Positions 39,341 through 48,297 of a DNA stretch of 51,098 bases are shown one piece after another. The notes under the pieces are model-generated. The model did not search any database and was not told the origin of the DNA. It was given only the letters and a program-made list of their open reading frames with translations. A program made the position numbers and the translations under genes. The DNA is from HGM11412 sp045536025 (lineage in GTDB: Bacteria; Bacillota; Clostridia; Christensenellales; Borkfalkiaceae): NCBI GenBank assembly GCA_045536025.1, contig JAZSMT010000017.1, positions 1-51,098 of the forward strand. The letters run 5' to 3'. Numbering within the stretch: position 1 is the first letter of the stretch; every line of letters begins with the position of its first letter.

Positions 39341-42300
39341 ATGGTTTATAGAGTTTACGTAGAAAAAAAAGACGGATTTCAGCACGAGGCAAACTCACTT
39401 CTTTCAGAGGTAAGAGATTTACTTGAAATTAAAGGCGTACAAAACATAAGAGTTATCAACCGTTACGACGTAGAAGATATTGAAAAATCATTATTCGACT
39501 ACGCTTGCAAAACGGTATTTTCAGAGCCTCAAATGGATACGGCAACGAGTGCAGTAGATTTATCAGGCGCAAAGGTGTTTGCGGTAGAATATCTCCCAGG
39601 TCAGTTCGACCAAAGGGCGGACTCTGCCTCGCAATGTATCCAACTTATTTCTCAAAAGGAACGCCCAACGGTAAAAACCGCTAAGGTTTACGCCGTTTAC
39701 GGTAACGTATCTAGTGAAGAATTAAACGCTATTAAAAAATTCGTTATCAATCCCGTAGAAAGTAGAGAGGCTGAGCTTAAAGAGTTTAAAACTTTAAAAA
39801 TAGAGCAACCCGTACCCGAGCAGGTAAAAACGCTTGATGGATTTATTGACCTCGATAGAGAGGGGCTTGAAAAGTTCGTTTCCGACTACGCACTTGCTAT
39901 GGATGGCGACGATATAGCTTTCTGCCAACAATATTTCCGCCTTGAAAAGCGTAATCCCACGCTTACTGAAATTAAAATGATAGATACTTATTGGTCTGAC
40001 CACTGTCGTCACACCACTTTCTTGACGACGATTGACGACATCTCGTTTGAGGACGAAGAGATTGAAAGGACCTATCAAGAGTATCTAGACGCGAGAAAAG
40101 AACTTAACCGCACCAAGCCTATCAACCTTATGGATATAGGCACTTTAGCCGCTAAGCTACTTAAAAAGAGAGGCCAGCTTGACGGACTTGACGAAAGTGA
40201 AGAAATCAACGCTTGCACGGTAAAAATTAACGTTAAAGTTGATGGCGAAGACCAAAAGTGGTTGCTTCTTTTCAAAAACGAAACGCACAATCACCCCACT
40301 GAAATCGAGCCTTTCGGCGGTGCTGCCACCTGTATTGGCGGTGCTATAAGAGATCCGCTTTCGGGTAGAAGTTACGTATATTCGGCTATGCGCGTTACGG
40401 GTGCTGCAAATCCTTTACGCCCAGTTAAAGATACGTTAAAGGGTAAGCTCCCTCAAAGAAAAATAGTAACTACGGCAGCGGCGGGATATTCTTCTTACGG
40501 TAACCAAATAGGCTTAGCAACCGGTCAAGTTGACGAAATTTACCACGAGGGTTATGCCGCTAAGCGTATGGAAATCGGCGCGGTAGTTGCCGCAACCCCC
40601 GCTGAAAACGTTAGGCGTGAAGTTCCCGCACCTACTGACAAGGTTATTTTAATCGGCGGTAGAACGGGTAGAGACGGTTGCGGTGGTGCGACCGGTTCTT
40701 CTAAATCACACACCTTAGAATCCTTAACCGCTTGCGGTGCAGAGGTTCAAAAGGGTAACGCTCCCGAAGAGAGAAAGCTTCAAAGACTTTTTAGAAATAA
40801 AGACGCAATGCTTATGATTAAGCGTTGTAACGACTTTGGCGCAGGCGGTGTTTCCGTTGCAATCGGCGAGCTCGCTGACGGACTTTCTATCGACCTTAAC
40901 GCCGTTAAGAAAAAATACGACGGTTTAGACGGTACGGAGCTTGCAATATCTGAATCGCAAGAGCGTATGGCTGTAGTAGTTGAAGCAAAGGACGTTGATA
41001 GATTTATCGCCCTTGCAGAAAAAGAAAATTTAGAGGCAACGGTAGTAGCTACCGTAACTGAAGAAAAACGTCTCGTTATGAGCTGGAACGGTAAAACTAT
41101 CGTTGACATCTCTAGAGAGTTTTTAAATAGCAACGGCGCTGAAAAGCACGTTAACGTTGAAACTGTTAAACCCGATTGCTATAAAAAGCAAGAGGTTAAG
41201 GACTTTAAGGTAGGCTACGAGGCTTTAGCTACCGACTTAAACGTTTGCTCAAAGCGTGGTTTATCCGAGCGTTTCGACTCGACTATCGGCGCAGGCACCG
41301 TGCTTATGCCGTTTGGCGGTAAGTATCAACAAACGCCTCCGCAAGCAATGGTTAATCTCGTTTCGGTTGAAAAAGGCCATACCGATACGGTATCTTATAT
41401 GGCTTGGGGCGGTAACCCGTACGTTGCTGAAAAAAGCCCCTATCACGGCGCGTACCTTGCAGTTGTAGAAAGCGTTTCAAAGCTTATTGCTACGGGCGCT
41501 GAATATAAAAACGTATACCTAACCTTCCAAGAATATTTCCAGAAACTTAAAAAAGACGCTAAGCGTTGGGGTCAGCCTGCAAGCGCACTTCTTGGTGCTT
41601 TCAAAGCACAAGTAGAGCTTGGCGTTGCCGCAATCGGCGGTAAGGACTCAATGAGTGGAACTTTCGAAAATATTGACGTTCCTCCCACCCTCGTATCCTT
41701 TGCCGTTACAACTGGTAACGTTGACGATGTTATCTCGCCCGAATTTAAAAAAGCGGGCAATAAGGTGGTTATATTAAAGCCCGAATATAAAAACGGCTTG
41801 CCTGTAACTAAGTCGTTACTTGAAAACTTTAACGTTGTAACTAACCTTATTAGAAGTGGTAAAGCACTTTCAGTTTACACTCCTTGCTACGGCGGTGTGG
41901 CTGAAGCAATACTCAAAATGGCAATCGGCAACCGCATAGGTTTTAATTACGATAGCAATTTATCGCTTGACGATATTTTTGCCTACAGCTACGGCTCGTT
42001 TGTAATCGAGCTTAGCGGTAACGAAGAAATCGGCGAGTTGTTAGGCTATACCACCGAGGAAGAGGCTATTACTTTCGGCAGTCAGAAATTAGGCTTATCC
42101 GCGCTCACTAAAGCGTACGAAGATAAGCTCGAGCCCGTTTTTGCTTGCAATATCAAAAACAAATCGCAAGAGGCTACTACTTTCTCGTCGGATAAAGTTA
42201 GCAGTTTAAAATGTAACGTTAAAGTTCTTAAACCCAAGGTGTTAATTCCCGTATTCCCAGGTACTAACTGCGAGTTTGACACGGCAAAAGCGTTTGAAGA

Positions 42301-43030
42301 CGCAGGCGCCGAGGCAGATATTTTCGTTATTAAAAACTTGACGGCGGACAGTGTTTCGAGGTCGGTTGAAGAGTTTGCTGAAAAGGCAAAGCAAAGTCAA
42401 ATTATATTCGTTCCGGGCGGTTTCTCGGGCGGTGACGAGCCTGACGGTTCTGGTAAGTTCATTACTGCCTTCTTTAGAAACGGTGCAGTAAAAGAAGAGG
42501 TAACTAATCTTCTTGACAATAGAGGCGGTTTGATGGGCGGTATTTGTAACGGTTTCCAAGCCCTTATTAAACTCGGTCTCGTGCCGTACGGCAAGATTAT
42601 CGATACCGATGAAAATTGCCCCACCTTGACTTATAACGATATAGGTCGCCACCAATCAAAAATTGTTAGAGTAAGAGTTGCGTCCAACAATTCTCCGTGG
42701 TTACAAGGTGTAAAAGTTGGCGACGTGTTTAACGTTCCCATCTCGCACGGCGAAGGTAAGTTTATCGCTAGCGAAGCTCTTATTAAATCGCTTGCAAATA
42801 GCGGTCAGATTATGACGCAATACGTTGACTTTACGGATAAAGCGTCGATGGATATAGCCTACAACCCCAACGGCAGTATTCACGCTATCGAGGGTATATT
42901 ATCACCCGACGGTAGAGTGTTTGGTAAGATGGGACATAGCGAAAGAAAGGGTTACGGCTTATACAAAAACGTTATCGGTAGTTACGATATGAAGTTATTT
43001 GAATCTGCTGTTAAATACTTTAACAAATAA
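39341..43030 (+). CDS. purL: Phosphoribosylformylglycinamidine synthase, one-chain PurL with glutaminase
   Basis: 1229 residues from the ATG at 39341 with AGGAG six bases upstream; the frame extends back to 39323 inside purD. It is the large form with fused PurS-like N-terminus (about 1-150), FGAM synthase core (TYWSDHCRHTTF, NHPTEIEPFGGAATCIGG, GGRTGRDGCGGATGSSKSH) and a C-terminal class I glutaminase (about 970-1229) with Cys in GGICNGFQALIKLG and His in SHGEGKF. It makes FGAM in step 4 using glutamine. Separate purS and purQ genes are thus not needed. The fusion is usual in proteobacteria and many Clostridia. Confidence 0.96.
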   Translation: MVYRVYVEKKDGFQHEANSLLSEVRDLLEIKGVQNIRVINRYDVEDIEKSLFDYACKTVFSEPQMDTATSAVDLSGAKVFAVEYLPGQFDQRADSASQCIQLISQKERPTVKTAKVYAVYGNVSSEELNAIKKFVINPVESREAELKEFKTLKIEQPVPEQVKTLDGFIDLDREGLEKFVSDYALAMDGDDIAFCQQYFRLEKRNPTLTEIKMIDTYWSDHCRHTTFLTTIDDISFEDEEIERTYQEYLDARKELNRTKPINLMDIGTLAAKLLKKRGQLDGLDESEEINACTVKINVKVDGEDQKWLLLFKNETHNHPTEIEPFGGAATCIGGAIRDPLSGRSYVYSAMRVTGAANPLRPVKDTLKGKLPQRKIVTTAAAGYSSYGNQIGLATGQVDEIYHEGYAAKRMEIGAVVAATPAENVRREVPAPTDKVILIGGRTGRDGCGGATGSSKSHTLESLTACGAEVQKGNAPEERKLQRLFRNKDAMLMIKRCNDFGAGGVSVAIGELADGLSIDLNAVKKKYDGLDGTELAISESQERMAVVVEAKDVDRFIALAEKENLEATVVATVTEEKRLVMSWNGKTIVDISREFLNSNGAEKHVNVETVKPDCYKKQEVKDFKVGYEALATDLNVCSKRGLSERFDSTIGAGTVLMPFGGKYQQTPPQAMVNLVSVEKGHTDTVSYMAWGGNPYVAEKSPYHGAYLAVVESVSKLIATGAEYKNVYLTFQEYFQKLKKDAKRWGQPASALLGAFKAQVELGVAAIGGKDSMSGTFENIDVPPTLVSFAVTTGNVDDVISPEFKKAGNKVVILKPEYKNGLPVTKSLLENFNVVTNLIRSGKALSVYTPCYGGVAEAILKMAIGNRIGFNYDSNLSLDDIFAYSYGSFVIELSGNEEIGELLGYTTEEEAITFGSQKLGLSALTKAYEDKLEPVFACNIKNKSQEATTFSSDKVSSLKCNVKVLKPKVLIPVFPGTNCEFDTAKAFEDAGAEADIFVIKNLTADSVSRSVEEFAEKAKQSQIIFVPGGFSGGDEPDGSGKFITAFFRNGAVKEEVTNLLDNRGGLMGGICNGFQALIKLGLVPYGKIIDTDENCPTLTYNDIGRHQSKIVRVRVASNNSPWLQGVKVGDVFNVPISHGEGKFIASEALIKSLANSGQIMTQYVDFTDKASMDIAYNPNGSIHAIEGILSPDGRVFGKMGHSERKGYGLYKNVIGSYDMKLFESAVKYFNK

Positions 43031-43050
43031 AATTGTTATGGAGATAAGGT

Positions 43051-44721
43051 ATGAAATACTTATCAGATATTGAGATTGCTCAATCTTGCAAATTACAGCC
43101 AATATCCGAAATTGCTAAAAAATGCGGTATTGGAGACGACGATATTGAGTTTTACGGTAAATACAAAGCTAAAATCGACGTTTCCAAATTAAAAGACAAA
43201 AAACGCAAGGCAAAGCTTGTACTCGTAACGGCAATTACCCCCACCCCTGCGGGCGAGGGTAAAACGACCACGACTATTGGCCTTGCCGACGCGCTTAACA
43301 AAATAGGCAAGCAAACGGTAGTTGCTATTCGTGAGCCCTCTTTAGGCCCTGTGTTCGGCATAAAGGGCGGTGCTTGTGGTGGTGGGTATGCTCAAGTCGT
43401 TCCAATGGAGGATATTAACCTTCATTTCACGGGGGACTTGCACGCTATCGGCGCTGCAAATAACTTGCTTTGCGCAATGCTTGATAACCATATTTATCAA
43501 GGCAACGCGTTAAATATCGACAAGCGCTCTATAACTTTAAAAAGATGCGTTGATATGAACGATAGGCAACTTAGGGTTGTTATTGACGGTTTGGGTAAAA
43601 AGGTAAACGGCATTAAGCGTGGCGACGGTTTTGAAATAACGGTTGCTACTGAAGTTATGGCGATATTCTGCTTAGCTTCGTCAATTAACGATTTAAAAGA
43701 AAGGCTTTCTAAAATAGTTGTAGCTTATAACTTTGACGGCAAGCCTATAACCGCAGGCGATTTAGGTGCGGTAGGCGCGATGACGGCACTACTTAAAGAC
43801 GCTATTAAGCCTAATATCGTTCAAACGCTTGAGGGAACACCCGCTTTCGTTCACGGCGGACCTTTTGCTAATATCGCTCACGGCTGTAACTCGGTAATTG
43901 CTACCGATACCGCTATGAAACTTTCCGAATACACCATTACCGAGGCTGGCTTTGGCGCAGACTTAGGTGCTGAAAAGTTTTTAGACATTAAGTGTAGGGT
44001 GGCGGGCTTAAAGCCGTCAGCTGTCGTTATGGTTGCGACGGTAAGAGCGCTAAAAATGCACGGTGGCGTTCAAAAGACTGAGCTTGATAAAGAGAATTTA
44101 ACCGCCTTAAAGGACGGTATTTGCAATCTTCTTCGCCACGTTAAGAATATAAAAGAGGTTTATAAACTTCCTTGCGTTGTAGCCATAAACCGCTTTCCAA
44201 CCGACACTCAAAACGAGATTGATTTAATAAGCAAGGAGCTTAAGGTCTTAGGTGTAAACGCAATTTTATCTAACGTTTGGGCTGAGGGCGGTAACGGCGC
44301 TATCGAGCTTGCAAACGAAGTAGTTAAAATTTGTGAAGAGAAAAACGATTTTGGCTTTGCCTACGACGAAAAGCTTCCAATCAAAGAAAAAATTGAACAA
44401 ATCGTTAAAAAGGTATATCGCGGAAAGGGCGTAGTGTTTACCAACGAGGCAAGCGAGCAAATCGAGCGCCTTAACCAAAACGGCTACGATAAACTTCCAG
44501 TATGTATAGCAAAAACGCAGTATAGTTTTTCGGATAACCAAAAGCTACTTGGTGCACCCGAGCACTTTACCGTTACCGTTAAAAAAGTTAAAATTTCAGC
44601 AGGTGCAGGTTTTGTGGTCGCACTAACTGGTAACATTATGACTATGCCGGGGCTTCCCAAAGTTCCATCGGCGGTTAAAATAGACGTGTCGGACGACGGT
44701 GTTATCACAGGGCTTTTTTAG
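43051..44721 (+). CDS. fhs: Formate-tetrahydrofolate ligase
   Basis: 556 residues, makes 10-formyl-THF from formate, THF and ATP in the cytoplasm. P-loop TPTPAGEGKTTTT (63-75), followed by REPSLGPVFGIKGGACGGGYAQVVPMEDINLHFTGDLHAI (family signature), NRFPTDTQNEI, and the C-terminal GNIMTMPGLPKVPSA. Its product is the formyl donor for PurN and PurH, which explains its place in the purine operon (20 bases after purL, GGAG before the ATG). Confidence 0.96.
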   Translation: MKYLSDIEIAQSCKLQPISEIAKKCGIGDDDIEFYGKYKAKIDVSKLKDKKRKAKLVLVTAITPTPAGEGKTTTTIGLADALNKIGKQTVVAIREPSLGPVFGIKGGACGGGYAQVVPMEDINLHFTGDLHAIGAANNLLCAMLDNHIYQGNALNIDKRSITLKRCVDMNDRQLRVVIDGLGKKVNGIKRGDGFEITVATEVMAIFCLASSINDLKERLSKIVVAYNFDGKPITAGDLGAVGAMTALLKDAIKPNIVQTLEGTPAFVHGGPFANIAHGCNSVIATDTAMKLSEYTITEAGFGADLGAEKFLDIKCRVAGLKPSAVVMVATVRALKMHGGVQKTELDKENLTALKDGICNLLRHVKNIKEVYKLPCVVAINRFPTDTQNEIDLISKELKVLGVNAILSNVWAEGGNGAIELANEVVKICEEKNDFGFAYDEKLPIKEKIEQIVKKVYRGKGVVFTNEASEQIERLNQNGYDKLPVCIAKTQYSFSDNQKLLGAPEHFTVTVKKVKISAGAGFVVALTGNIMTMPGLPKVPSAVKIDVSDDGVITGLF

Positions 44722-44730
44722 GAGAAAATT

Positions 44731-46506
44731 ATGAAAGCAAATGAACTTAGAAGAAAATATATTGACTTTTTCGTATCGAAAGGGCACAAGGAAATTTCCT
44801 CGGCGTCGCTTATTCCAGAAAACGATCCAAGCGTACTCTTTACTACTGCTGGTATGCACCCACTAGTTCCATACCTTCTCGGCGAAAAGCACCCCTCGGG
44901 TAGCAGACTTACCGACCATCAAAAGTGTTTGAGAACGGGCGATATCGACGAGGTTGGCGATGCTAGCCATTTAACCTTTTTTGAAATGATGGGAAACTGG
45001 TCTTTAAACGACTATTTCAAGAAAGAATCCATCGGCTTTAGCCACGAGTTTTTAACTAAAATATTAGGTATTCCCCAAGAAAAAATATCAGTTACCGTAT
45101 TTAAAGGAGATGATGAAGTTCCTCGCGATAACGATGCTTACGAGGCGTGGAAAGCGCTTGGATATCCCGATGAAAGAATACATTTCTGTGGTAGAAAGGA
45201 AAACTGGTGGGGTCCTGCAGGTGAAACTGGTCCTTGCGGTCCCGATACCGAGATTTTCTACGATATGGGTAAACCTAAATGTAGTGAGAACTGCAATCCT
45301 ACTTGTAACTGTGGTAAATACGTTGAAATTTGGAATAACGTGTTTATGGAATACGACAAGCAAAAAGACGGCACGTACAAGAAAATGCAAATTCACAACG
45401 TTGATACGGGGCTTGGCTTAGAGCGCGTTCTCTGTATATTAAACGGCGAAAAATCAGTATACGATACCGAAATTTTTAAGCCAATACTTGACGGGCTTAA
45501 AGAGGCAACGGGCGTTGAAATTACTGAGCAAAACCTTAGAATTTTTAGAATTATTGCCGACCATTTAAGGGCAATTACCTTTATCCTCGGCGACGACAAG
45601 GGGGTATCGCCCTCTAACGTTGACCAAGGCTACGTTTTAAGAAGGCTTATCCGTAGAGTTTACCGCCACTTAAAAAGTATTTGTAACCCCGACGGCATAA
45701 TGGTAAAAATTTCTAAAATTATAGTCGACGAGTTTAAAGGCGTTTACCCCGAACTTGAAAGAAATCAAGCGTTTATTGAAAAATCTCTTCAAGACGAAGA
45801 GCGCACTTTCTCTAGAACTCTTGACCAAGGCATAAAAATTGCAACCAAATTTTTAGAAAACGTTAAAGAGGGGGAAATGCTTTCGGGCGAAATAGCTTTC
45901 AAGCTTTACGACACCTATGGTTTCCCCATTGAACTTACTGAAGAACTTGCCGGCGAAAGAAACGTTAAAGTTGACGTTGAGGGCTTTAAGGCTCATTACG
46001 CTAAGCATCAACAGTTATCTCGCCAAGGCGCTGACCAAAAGTTTAAGGGAGGCTTGTCCGACAACAGCGAGCAAACCACCCGCTTACACACGGCAACACA
46101 CCTTTTAAACGGAGCGCTTAGAAAAGTTCTTGGCGATACGGTATTCCAAAAGGGTAGTAACATTACCCCCGAAAGGTTGAGATTTGACTTCTCTTTTGAA
46201 AGAAAAATGACGCCTGAAGAAATTAAGGCGGTTGAAGATATCGTAAACCAAGCAATTAAAGCTGACGTTGAAGTTGTTTGCGAGGAAATGCCCGTTGAAA
46301 AAGCGCGTGAAACAGGTGCTATCGGCGTATTCGGCAACAAATACGGCGAAAACGTAAAGGTTTACACAATCGAAGGCTACTCTAAAGAAATTTGCGGTGG
46401 CCCTCACGCTAAACGAACTAGTGAGCTTGGCTCTTTCAAGATTAAAAAGGAAGAGAGTTCTTCTGCCGGAGTCCGCAGAATTAAAGCCGTTATAACCGGC
46501 GCGTAA
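44731..46506 (+). CDS. alaS: Short alanyl-tRNA synthetase-like protein with editing domain, no C-Ala
   Basis: 591 residues against the usual about 870. Catalytic core (about 1-250) with LTFFEMMGNWSLNDYF (motif 2 region) and DTGLGLERVL (motif 3), tRNA-recognition helices (about 255-430) and the editing domain with H453-x3-H457 (HTATH) and C555-x3-H559 (CGGPH), so mischarged Ser/Gly-tRNA could be cleared. The sequence ends at the close of the editing domain; the DHHA1/C-Ala part that aids dimerisation and tRNA binding is missing. An extra Cys cluster (C184, C188, C192, C194) sits in the core. Could be the only AlaS of the cell or a paralogue. AGGAG precedes the ATG; nine bases after fhs. Confidence 0.85.
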   Translation: MKANELRRKYIDFFVSKGHKEISSASLIPENDPSVLFTTAGMHPLVPYLLGEKHPSGSRLTDHQKCLRTGDIDEVGDASHLTFFEMMGNWSLNDYFKKESIGFSHEFLTKILGIPQEKISVTVFKGDDEVPRDNDAYEAWKALGYPDERIHFCGRKENWWGPAGETGPCGPDTEIFYDMGKPKCSENCNPTCNCGKYVEIWNNVFMEYDKQKDGTYKKMQIHNVDTGLGLERVLCILNGEKSVYDTEIFKPILDGLKEATGVEITEQNLRIFRIIADHLRAITFILGDDKGVSPSNVDQGYVLRRLIRRVYRHLKSICNPDGIMVKISKIIVDEFKGVYPELERNQAFIEKSLQDEERTFSRTLDQGIKIATKFLENVKEGEMLSGEIAFKLYDTYGFPIELTEELAGERNVKVDVEGFKAHYAKHQQLSRQGADQKFKGGLSDNSEQTTRLHTATHLLNGALRKVLGDTVFQKGSNITPERLRFDFSFERKMTPEEIKAVEDIVNQAIKADVEVVCEEMPVEKARETGAIGVFGNKYGENVKVYTIEGYSKEICGGPHAKRTSELGSFKIKKEESSSAGVRRIKAVITGA

Positions 46507-46608
46507 CTTCGTTAACTGCCAAGCCGTTGCACCTACAATGACCAAAAGGTTAGTGCTGTCAGCAAACCCTTGCGAGCCTTCTTCTGCTTGCAACTAATGC
46601 CTTATTTA
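46503..46608. repeat. Diverged copy C of the stop-adjacent repeat
   Basis: It starts at the alaS stop. Shared with copies A and B: CACCT, ATGACCAAAAGGT (as in A; stem GACC-AAAA-GGTT), a downstream GCT..CA segment and the end TTGCAACTAATGCCTTA (compare TTGCGACTAACGCCTTA in B). The outer stem is not well kept. The similarity is patchy, so this is a tentative family member. Confidence 0.5.
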
Positions 46609-46641
46609 ACTTGATGGGCGACAATTAAAAAAATCAACTTG

Positions 46642-46670
46642 AAAAAGCGTGTATTTTACACGCTTTTTTT
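46642..46670 (+). terminator. Terminator of the pur-fhs-alaS operon
   Basis: AAAAAGCGTGTA pairs with TACACGCTTTTT, loop of three T, followed by further T. Confidence 0.85.
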
Positions 46671-46680
46671 ATTTCGTTTA

Positions 46681-46710
46681 TTGACAATGTAATATCATAA
46701 GTAGTATAAT
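46681..46710 (+). promoter_or_regulatory. Promoter of the symporter-paaK-iorA operon
   Basis: TTGACA (46681-46686), 18 bp, TATAAT (46705-46710), 40 bases before the ATG. Confidence 0.8.
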
Positions 46711-46750
46711 TTTAATGTTATTATATTTATTTTACTAAGAGGGTTTACTT

Positions 46751-48289
46751 ATGACACTTGATTACGTCGTACTTGCAATTTACGCTCTTATGATGATAGG
46801 GGTTGCAGTATATACTAAAAATCGTTCTAGGTCGGTTGATGACTTTTTGCTCGCAGGCAAGAAAGGTCTTAACGGTTGGATGACGGCGTTTGCGTATGGA
46901 ACGACTTATTTTTCCGCCGTTATTTTTATAGGCTACGCTGGGCAATTCGGTAGAGCTTACGGCTTAGCAAGTGTTTGGATAGGTATAGGTAACGCTATAA
47001 TCGGCACGCTTGTTGCGTGGCTAGTTCTTGCTAAAAGAACTAAAAATATGACTACTCGATTGCAATCTAAAACGATGCCTGACTTTTTTGAGAAAAGATA
47101 CGGTAGCAAAAAGTTAAAAGTTGCTTCGGCTGTTATTATCTTTTTATTCTTAATTCCCTATTCGGCGTCCGTTTACAACGGCTTAAGCGCTTTGTTTGAA
47201 ACGGTATTTAATATCCCCGGTTGGGTAGTTATGATAGCGCTTGCAGTGCTTACTGCTATATATTTATTCTTCGGTGGTTATTTTGCAACTGCACTTTCCG
47301 ACTTTATTCAGGGAATTATTATGATAATCGGCGTTGTTTTAATGATTATTTGTTTTTTAAGCCACGAAAACGTAAACTGGGATATTTCTTCAATAGCAAG
47401 CAATCCTCAGCTTACTTGGACGACGTTTGGTTCGTCAAACACTGGTATATACGGTAGCACCGTATCGCTTATATCACTTATACTTTTAACGTCGCTCGGC
47501 GTGTGGGCTCTTCCTCAAACGGTTCACAAATATTACGCTATTCGCGATAAAAAAGCTATAATGCAAGGCGTGGTAGTGAGTACGGTATTTGCGCTCATCA
47601 TCGGCTTTATTGCATACTTTACTGGTGCACTCAGCGTGCTTTTCCCCGAGCTTGCAAACGTTCCCGATAGTAAAGTTATTCCAGAAATGATGAACATAGT
47701 AATCCCCGTTGGCTTAACCGGCGTGATTGCCGTTTTAATACTTTCGGCAAGCATGTCGACGCTGTCTTCGGTGTCGCTTGCGAGCGCGTCGGTAGTAGCG
47801 GTTGATATTTACGGCAACGCTCGAAAAGACGTAAGCGATAAAAAAGTTAACACCGTTATGAGAATTTTATGCCTAGTTTTTATCGCAATTTCGGTAATTC
47901 TTGCAATTCTTAACGAAAAATTCAACATTGTAGCTATTGCCTATATGATGGGCATAAGCTGGGGCACGCTTGCTGGTTGCTTTATAGGCCCTTACGTTTT
48001 AGGCGTAATTTGGAAAGGCGTTACCAAGTCTGCGGTGTGGTCTTCAATTATAATCTCACTCGTATTAACGGTAGGTTTGATATTATTCTTTGGCTTTCAC
48101 AGAAACGGCTTTGACTGTTCGCTTGGCGTAGCTATAAAGTCGGGCATAGGCGTATCGCCGATGATAGGCGTAATTTGTATGATATCCTCGCTTATAATAA
48201 CGGTAACTGTAAGCTTGTTTACTAAGCGTCCTAGCGACGAAGTTATTTATAACGCGTTTGAAAAACCGATAGAAAACGAAATTAAATAG
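46751..48289 (+). CDS. Sodium:solute symporter family protein
   Basis: 512 residues with about 13 membrane helices, SSS/LeuT-fold. Marks: SRSVDDFLLAGKKGLNGWMTAFAYGTTYFSAVIFIGYAGQFGRAYG (about 29-75, helices 1-2 region), GLSALFETVFNIPGWV, SLGVWALPQTVHKYYAIRDKKA and ILSASMSTLSSVSLASASVVAVDIY (about 330-355, the sodium-site helix). Members take up proline, pantothenate, acetate or aryl acids. As it leads an operon with a phenylacetate-CoA ligase and an indolepyruvate oxidoreductase, an aromatic acid is the likely substrate; that is inference. AGAGGG precedes the ATG. Confidence 0.88.
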   Translation: MTLDYVVLAIYALMMIGVAVYTKNRSRSVDDFLLAGKKGLNGWMTAFAYGTTYFSAVIFIGYAGQFGRAYGLASVWIGIGNAIIGTLVAWLVLAKRTKNMTTRLQSKTMPDFFEKRYGSKKLKVASAVIIFLFLIPYSASVYNGLSALFETVFNIPGWVVMIALAVLTAIYLFFGGYFATALSDFIQGIIMIIGVVLMIICFLSHENVNWDISSIASNPQLTWTTFGSSNTGIYGSTVSLISLILLTSLGVWALPQTVHKYYAIRDKKAIMQGVVVSTVFALIIGFIAYFTGALSVLFPELANVPDSKVIPEMMNIVIPVGLTGVIAVLILSASMSTLSSVSLASASVVAVDIYGNARKDVSDKKVNTVMRILCLVFIAISVILAILNEKFNIVAIAYMMGISWGTLAGCFIGPYVLGVIWKGVTKSAVWSSIIISLVLTVGLILFFGFHRNGFDCSLGVAIKSGIGVSPMIGVICMISSLIITVTVSLFTKRPSDEVIYNAFEKPIENEIK

Positions 48290-48297
48290 GACTTATT

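Noticed and set aside
44731..46506. alaS as a frameshifted or truncated pseudogene
   Set aside because: The protein ends cleanly at a domain border, active-site residues are intact, a normal stop and terminator follow, and no further AlaS-like frame is seen downstream.
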